DNA from: Moniliophthora roreri
Taxonomy: Eukaryota > Basidiomycota > Agaricomycetes > Agaricales > Marasmiaceae
Direction: 5' to 3'
DNA length: 64,000 bases
Assembly: GCA_001466705.2 (NCBI GenBank)
Contig: LATX02000196.1
Location: 248,001-312,000 of the forward strand
The notes beneath the pieces are model-generated. The model saw only the letters and a list, made by a program, of their open reading frames with translations, was not told where the DNA came from and ran no database searches. Positions 57,831-64,000 of the stretch are shown here, in pieces. How positions within the stretch are numbered: the stretch's first letter is position 1; each line of letters starts with the position of its first letter. Both the position numbers and the translations under genes were made by a program.

Positions 57831-59214
57831 GGTCGTGTTCAATTCAATTTTGATTGTTCTAAAGTGTTCTAAAATCTTATAAATAATCAAATAAACTCCA
57901 AACCCCCTTGAACTTGATCTTTCAACTCAGATCTGGTTTATCTTGATGTTGGAGCTCTATACTCACTCTTCACACTTGATGAGTGTTCAACATGATCTTG
58001 AAGTAGAAGGATTCTGTCTCCTTCAAGCCCTAAGAACTACTGATGGGTGCACTGTGGAGGATTGAGATGCTTCCTCCTTAGAAGCACAAAACCACCATCT
58101 TCAATGGTATGTGTTTTTCTGGCTTATTTCAGATGCTTGCTGAAACCTTGGCAGATTTTGGGACCTTTGGTGGTGCATATCCTGACAAATTGTCAGAGAT
58201 TTCAATTCTGGCTCATACCCATGCTTATGATTTGGTCCTAGTGGGACCAGCTCATGGTGAGTGATTATCAGTTCTCACTTTTTTTATACCACTACTCCTT
58301 GTCTTCCCTCATCATGTACAAGAATGCATCAGTAGCTTTTTGAACTTCATCTACAATGACCTGAGTGTATGCCCTGGGACTTTAGGTATGTCATGTGCCC
58401 TAATTTCAGCACATCTTAGTTTTGCTGAACATTGAATCTGGATCGTGTGGTGTCCAATTTTCTGGAGCAGTTCATATGAGTAATGGTTTGCCATACATTC
58501 TCTCCAATAGCTCACCACAGCTGCCTCAGTTTAGGAATCAGTGTGGGAGAAACTTGAGTGTTTCTATATAATATCACCCCATCTTCCACTAAATTCCTCA
58601 TACCATATTGCTATGCCCTTGCATTACCAACATACCTGATGGGTGTATATTATGTTCTTTTCCCCACTCTTTATAATCTCATGGCACCAAGTCAACCAAA
58701 GCCTAAGGTAAAATGTATGGTTTGTAATGAGTGGTATGGTGCAGGAGCCCCAATCAAGAACTACGAGCGAAGTTGCCAGAAGAAGAAGTTGGAAGAGGAA
58801 CAGAATCTGGGTTTTCAATGAAGATGCTCAAAAACCTATGCCTCTACTATGAAAACATGAGGCCTGTGGTGCCAAAATACCCCCAAAAAAGGTATATATA
58901 AGTTCTTGACTCTCAGTTTTGTTTGCAAGTTGGCTCAGCGTGGTTCACTGCTACTGCAATGTCAAGAATAATTCTCAATGTATTGCTCAGTAGTTCAGAG
59001 ACAAATGCCTTCAAAACAACTTCTCAGATTGAGATTGGTGTTCGTTTGGTATAATATTTATTGGTTTGTAGTTTTATTAATCACTTCGAAAGCAAATACT
59101 GGTATACTTTCAACCAGAAACTGCCCAAAGAATAAACTTCTTCTAAGTGAGAACAAAGATACCTCTTGTACCTGAATATAGCCCTCTTAGCTATGTTCTG
59201 TGATGATCCTCAAG
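57831..59214. other. CpG-poor DNA with a zinc-finger-like fragment
   Basis: At 58681-58818 (+) an ATG opens MAPSQPKPKVKCMVCNEWYG followed by AGAPIKNYERSC, a C2H2-like spacing seen at the start of some transposase proteins. It ends after about 46 residues. No full gene. Confidence 0.35.
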
Positions 59215-59616
59215 AGGACAAATCTTCTAGACACTGCTAGCCTGAAACCCTCTCTGATTCATGTCAAAACACCAGACTATACTGATGCATGTCAGCTACC
59301 CTCTTAGTAGACTGATACAATGTTTCTCTTATCAGAAAACACACCTCTTGTGTTAAAAACTAAGCTCTTCCTAGCTTTTATTTATATCTCTGGTTTGGGT
59401 TACAATCTCAGGTCTCAACTAGCCTGTGCCTCTTGCACAACTAAATAAGCTAGGGCTTGAAGTGGTTGAAAAATACTGATTGCTGGTAGCTCTTCTACCT
59501 GAACAACAACATCATACACTCTGGTAATTAGTGGGCAGTATCTTTCCTGCCTTCCACCTACAAAACATGTCCCCTTATATACCCTACAACATAAATAATC
59601 TAATATATCTGTCACA
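59215..59616 (-). mobile_element. Possible solo LTR
   Basis: The minus strand starts TGTGACAGATATATTAG, contains a TATA box-like GTATATAAGGGG about 50 nt in, and continues without coding capacity. TG start plus a TATA box fits a long terminal repeat, but no CA end or target duplication was fixed. Confidence 0.25.
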
Positions 59617-60344
59617 CATACAAATAAAACTGAGTTGGGTGCTAAATATTATATAAACTGAGCTGTGTTTGGTAATTTCTCTGTCACAGTGTCCAATTGC
59701 AGTCAGGCTTCATAGCCATAATCTCTTTTATCTTTTTCTATGATGATTGTGCAGTCTCCTGACACTAATCATTTGCAATTTTCTCTATCAAACAGCTCTC
59801 CTTTCAATGCCTTTTGAAAATATTTTACTTCCATGCCATTCCACATGGTTCCTTCCTTCTCTGTCTACTATCATCTGCTCTCTGGATGCATAATATGCTT
59901 CCTTTTTCATGTCTAAAGCGTATGCATAGGCTCAGCCATGCTGGCTTCTCATTATACAGCTTTGTCTTCCATTTTCCTGTGATACAGGTACACTCCCGGT
60001 AACTGATCATCTGTTTCATCTAATTTGATTTATCTGTATCTCAAGTATCCCCCGCCGATAACATGTCTTTGTCTATTTTCTAATTTGTCATCATCTGTCT
60101 CATATCCATTTCTTGACAATATTCTGTTTGGTATATTATTAAAGGCTTTTATTCTTCCTTCCAATTGGGTATGGTTTGAAAATATTATTAAAAGTGAAAA
60201 TGTTCCCTTTGGTATGCTTTCAATAGAGAGGTGTAATGTGGTGTGTTTCCCTACAGGTTTCAGGATGCTTCTCTGTGTTCAGATTTGCTGTTTATTTTCA
60301 TACTAGCAGTGGTCTGGTACCCTTGTATGGCCTACCATCAACCA
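59617..60344. other. CpG-poor non-coding DNA
   Basis: Pyrimidine-rich tracts, no gene seen. Confidence 0.4.
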
Positions 60345-61664
60345 TTACTCTGCTAATATTTTGTATCCTTCTCTACTACTCACTTTGACTAGCTGCTCAG
60401 GGCTCACACTAGTCCTCAATTGCAAAATATTCTCTATTTGCATGCAAAATAAAAGGTAAAAGTTATGCATATCACCAGAAATCTGAGTAGAATCATCTCC
60501 CATTTCCTTAAGAATGTTGTGTGTAATCATTAAAGACTCAATGAGGCAATACTGACCATCAAGATCATAGCCTGGAAGGTTCAGAAGAATAGGGAATTGA
60601 CCTTTCAGTCAGCTGAATGCATGTTCCACAAATATCCACTTCGAGGAGGGCTGATAGTTCCACTACTTGTGAACTTTGGCCTGTTCTTGATCACAAGTAA
60701 GGTCAAAGTCATTGAATGGCCATATTATGAATTTCGTCAAAGGCTATCCTGTGAAATAGCATTGAGTGCAGATTCATGTCCATGAAAGGAAAGATATTAC
60801 CTTTATCAATGAGTATATACTCATGTGGCTTGAAGTACTGCTCACAATTCTGTAGCCTGTAGTATAAGCTTAGAAGTTGGTCAGCATGTGAATAGCAGAT
60901 TAACACAAGTATGAAACTCACAGCATAAAACTTCTTCTGGCAATAGTACACAAATGGGTTTCACAGAGGCTTGTGGTGGAGCCTAATTAAAGACCCATCT
61001 GCAGAACCAATGCAGCCTGGAAATCCTCTCTTTGCCATTTCTCTGGATATAAATTGTTGTCTTTCCTCACCCAGCCAAGTGAGATGTTGATCATGTCAAT
61101 TACAGAGTGCCTTCAAGACTCGTTCAATATAGTTGAATACACTTCCTTCAGCAATGAAGCAGTTTTGACTGCTGTTTCAGCTTCTACGCAACAAAGAAAT
61201 GCAGCAAGTTGGTATTTGACAGGACATTGGGGATTCTGTGGCCCACTGATGAATGTCAGGTCTTCTTCTATCATGTCATGTATCTTCCAGAATACATTGC
61301 AGCCCATACTACACAAGTGAAGCAAATGATAAGTATAAAGAAAAATGTGAAGGAACCCACATGCACACTACACCCATGCCCTAAACCAGTGTTCAGAGAA
61401 TCTGTATATCATGACATCAAAGAAATCCTTTGACTTCTGCTGGTTATATAGTCCCCACCTCCCAAATTGACCATACTTCCTCCATTCTTGACATGCTCTC
61501 CAAGCCAGATATGCTATGATTATTGCAGAGAAAATTTCTTCATCCTCCTCAGCATCTGCAAACAGCATGATGGCAGAAATCTCCAGAGCCCTGACATGTT
61601 GTTTCTTCTTCTCAGCTAGGCTTTGTGTTGATCTGGAAGATGTTTGATGGCAAGTTTGTGGCAT
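60345..61664 (-). pseudogene. Harbinger/PIF-type DDE transposase relic
   Basis: The minus strand reads MPQTCHQTSSRSTQSLAEKK with SRSTQSLAEKKKQHVRALEI, KDFFDVMIYRFSEHWFRAWV, then FWKIHDMIEED, VKYQLAAFLCCVEAETAVKT, GFPGCIGSADGSLIRLHHKP, YYCQKKFYAVSFI, CEQYFKPHEYILIDKG, FVEHAFS, LKGQFPILLNLPGYDLDGQY and CLIESLMITHNILKEMGDDS. This is the HARBI1-like order: recruitment helices, first catalytic Asp in GSADGS, second Asp in LIDKG, Glu in VEHAF. All three catalytic residues can be seen, but nonsense codons (for example TGA after VEHAFS and after HHKPL) and frame breaks make it inactive. Terminal repeats were not identified. Confidence 0.65.
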
Positions 61665-61969
61665 AAAAGAAGATTCAAGATGTTCCAGGACACTTTTCAG
61701 CCCTCATGCTGAATTTGGTGTTGTTCTGACTAGCTGTTTGCTTAACAGCAACAAGCTGCACATGTCACAAATTAAAATGGGAAATAAAATCGCAATTGAG
61801 TATCACTTCTGTCTCAGAAATCGCCTGCATACAGAAAATAGTACTATAACCCAACCTCTGAGCCACGTGTTTTCTCCTTGACCTGGGCCATCATCTGGCA
61901 GCTCAACAAATGCAAAGTCCAATGTAGGCCTCAATATAAAATGGACTATTATTGTTTCTCTTCCTTATT
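61271..61969. repeat. 700-bp direct duplication, first copy
   Basis: Matches 61971-62669 at a constant offset of 700. Apart from about five differences in the first 40 bases, I see no mismatch. It ends exactly at the N at 61970. Confidence 0.9.
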
Positions 61970-61970
61970 N
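61970..61970. other. Assembly gap or ambiguous base (N)
   Basis: The only N in the window, lying exactly at the junction of the two 700-bp copies. Confidence 0.98.
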
Positions 61971-62669
61971 TCATGTTGTGTATCTTCCAGAATGCATTGT
62001 GGCCCATACTACACAAGTGAAGCAAATGATAAGTATAAAGAAAAATGTGAAGGAACCCACATGCACACTACACCCATGCCCTAAACCAGTGTTCAGAGAA
62101 TCTGTATATCATGACATCAAAGAAATCCTTTGACTTCTGCTGGTTATATAGTCCCCACCTCCCAAATTGACCATACTTCCTCCATTCTTGACATGCTCTC
62201 CAAGCCAGATATGCTATGATTATTGCAGAGAAAATTTCTTCATCCTCCTCAGCATCTGCAAACAGCATGATGGCAGAAATCTCCAGAGCCCTGACATGTT
62301 GTTTCTTCTTCTCAGCTAGGCTTTGTGTTGATCTGGAAGATGTTTGATGGCAAGTTTGTGGCATAAAAGAAGATTCAAGATGTTCCAGGACACTTTTCAG
62401 CCCTCATGCTGAATTTGGTGTTGTTCTGACTAGCTGTTTGCTTAACAGCAACAAGCTGCACATGTCACAAATTAAAATGGGAAATAAAATCGCAATTGAG
62501 TATCACTTCTGTCTCAGAAATCGCCTGCATACAGAAAATAGTACTATAACCCAACCTCTGAGCCACGTGTTTTCTCCTTGACCTGGGCCATCATCTGGCA
62601 GCTCAACAAATGCAAAGTCCAATGTAGGCCTCAATATAAAATGGACTATTATTGTTTCTCTTCCTTATT
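61971..62669. repeat. 700-bp direct duplication, second copy
   Basis: Repeats the N-terminal part of the Harbinger-like relic, including an identical 98-residue frame at 62068-62364 (-). Unique sequence resumes after 62669. Probably the overlap of two contig ends that were not merged. Confidence 0.9.
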
Positions 62670-64000
62670 CATTTTCCTCCATTGCAGATCCCAACTTGGC
62701 AATAAAATGAAGCATCCTTGCTGGTATCAACAATACCTCCAGTCTCAAAAGACCAATCATCAAGTGAGTCAGCATTAATTGAAAGCATTACTCTCTCATT
62801 CACCCCTGCTGTTCAGATCTTCTGCCAGTATTGATGATGACCTTGGCACTGCTAGCATTGAGCAATGTGCTGATGTCCCTCTCAGCTGCTTCTCTTAAAT
62901 GGACATTATATTTAATTCTATGTAAATGACAAATGTGAACCCATATGCACTAGTGGTAATCCCAAGAGGTCAATACAGGCCAGTTTCTGAGTGGGACCTA
63001 GTGACAGAGCATCCTGAAGCAAGAAAATTTTCAAGCCCAAGGGTAGATCCAGAGAGTGTGGAAATGGAAAAGAGTAATGACTAACAGAAAGCCCATCAGA
63101 ATTACTGTGATCAAGGCTGTCAGATTGGCTTGGGTCTTCCAATGACCCAGCCTTCTATTGATGTCTATAGAAAAGGGTGGTTTGCTGAGTATGCTATATA
63201 GTACAATGTAGCTTCCAATAGTTGATCACTAATTCAGGTAGCTGGACATGCTGCAATGTAGACCCCAGGTAAGCTATGGCTTCTATTTCACTATACATCC
63301 TATATTGTTCTCTATAGTACTTGTGTAACTTCCAGATGTCATTGTAAACAAATATCCATAGAATCCAATTCATTGAGCCTCATGTTGACTGACATTTAAA
63401 ATGTAAAATGCTGTAGCACTTGTGTTCCCCATGGTGCTTCTTGCCTTCTTACCACCACCACCATCTCACTCACCTGCAAACCACTGGAAATGAGTATCAC
63501 CAATTCATCACATATTGTCATCATGGAAAGCTGTAATAATTTTGCTACTTAGACGCTCACATTATACTTCTCTTTGACATCTGGACATCTCCACATTTCC
63601 AGCTCCCTTTCCTGGTTCTCTTGTACTTTTACTTCTACAAAGTTCTATGTGTTTCTTTTCTTACTCATCTAGTTTCTACTATGTACCATTTGATTCTTTT
63701 GCTTATTAACTCATTCTTTCATTACTCATCTTCATTCCGTTACCTTCTATCTCTTTCTCTCTGCTTATTAAGATTTACTTTCCATACTATTCTTTAACAT
63801 TCTCTCTATGCAAACAAGAGGTACAACAGTTGTATTTAAGTAGTACAGACTGGGTCTAAGCTCTTCAGCTTAACCTGGTTAATCAACCTTGTTCTAAGCA
63901 ACAAACAAACCTTCTGAACCTCAGTGTGACTGAGTGAACTTGAACTTGAACCTTAACTCAATGTCACTACATCATTGTGGTGTTGAGTAGTTGTCATTGC
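62670..64000. other. CpG-poor non-coding DNA to the window end
   Basis: No gene recognised. It is strongly pyrimidine-rich around 63580-63800. The window may end within a further repeat. Confidence 0.45.

Noticed and set aside
61971..62669. A true tandem duplication of the transposase N-terminus
   Set aside because: The exact junction at an N and near-identity amid otherwise decayed sequence fit a contig overlap better.
62670..64000. LTR at the right end suggested by pyrimidine tracts
   Set aside because: No TG...CA ends, primer-binding site or matching copy could be found within the window.

Overview
The window reads as nuclear DNA of a filamentous basidiomycete, most likely an Agaricomycete. 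Its genes are cut by many short GT-AG introns (mostly about 45-65 nt). Its families are typical of mushrooms: a multi-intron P450, F-box proteins with low-complexity tails, GH29 fucosidases, an S10 carboxypeptidase, HSPA12-like Hsp70 proteins, a coiled-coil family with a live and a dead copy, and relics that look like KDZ and Harbinger transposons. I cannot name the genus. I saw no tRNA, rRNA or CRISPR array. Because introns break the genes, most long ORFs are single exons; I joined exons by hand using splice signals, phase and family motifs.

Layout. 0.4-2.7 kb: cytochrome P450 (-). 4.9-7.9 kb: F-box protein with a very long acidic, low-complexity tail (-). 11.4-14.05 kb: Ser/acid-rich protein of unknown function (-). 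15.6-16.8 kb: weak traces of a secreted-protein gene (-). 16.9-19.2 kb: S10 serine carboxypeptidase with an intact triad (-). 20.3-27.2 kb: tandem GH29 alpha-L-fucosidases (-); the second copy carries a 5-nt frameshifting deletion. 28.0-31.8 kb: a divergent pair, a protein rich in sumoylation consensus sites (-) and a REX4-like exonuclease (+). 31.9-33.6 kb: coiled-coil family protein (-). 33.9-36.4 kb: Hsp70/HSPA12-like ATPase (+). 36.8-41.5 kb: divergent amino-acid permease (-) and FAD-dependent amine/amino-acid oxidoreductase (+), sharing a promoter dense in GATA sites. 41.8-47.2 kb: weak, partly broken genes. 47.5-48.4 kb: LURP-one-related protein (+). 48.9-50.5 kb: decayed paralogue of the 32-kb coiled-coil gene (+).

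From about 50.6-51.5 kb to the right end the DNA changes character. CpG nearly disappears and TpG/CpA rises, which suggests long-term methylation and deamination of repeats. This part holds a 150-bp foldback MITE, a (CA)n tract, a 1.8-kb element with long inverted terminal repeats around a KDZ-like cysteine-cluster transposase relic, a 91-bp minisatellite, a Harbinger/PIF DDE transposase relic, and a 700-bp direct duplication that meets exactly at a single N and is best read as an unmerged contig overlap.

Functionally, the secreted fucosidases and carboxypeptidase suggest polymer and protein breakdown outside the cell. The permease/oxidoreductase pair suggests nitrogen scavenging under GATA-factor control. 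The most notable points are the GATA-rich bidirectional promoter, the eight psi-K-x-E motifs in one protein, the single lesion in fucosidase copy 2, the live/dead coiled-coil paralogues, and the inverted-repeat element.
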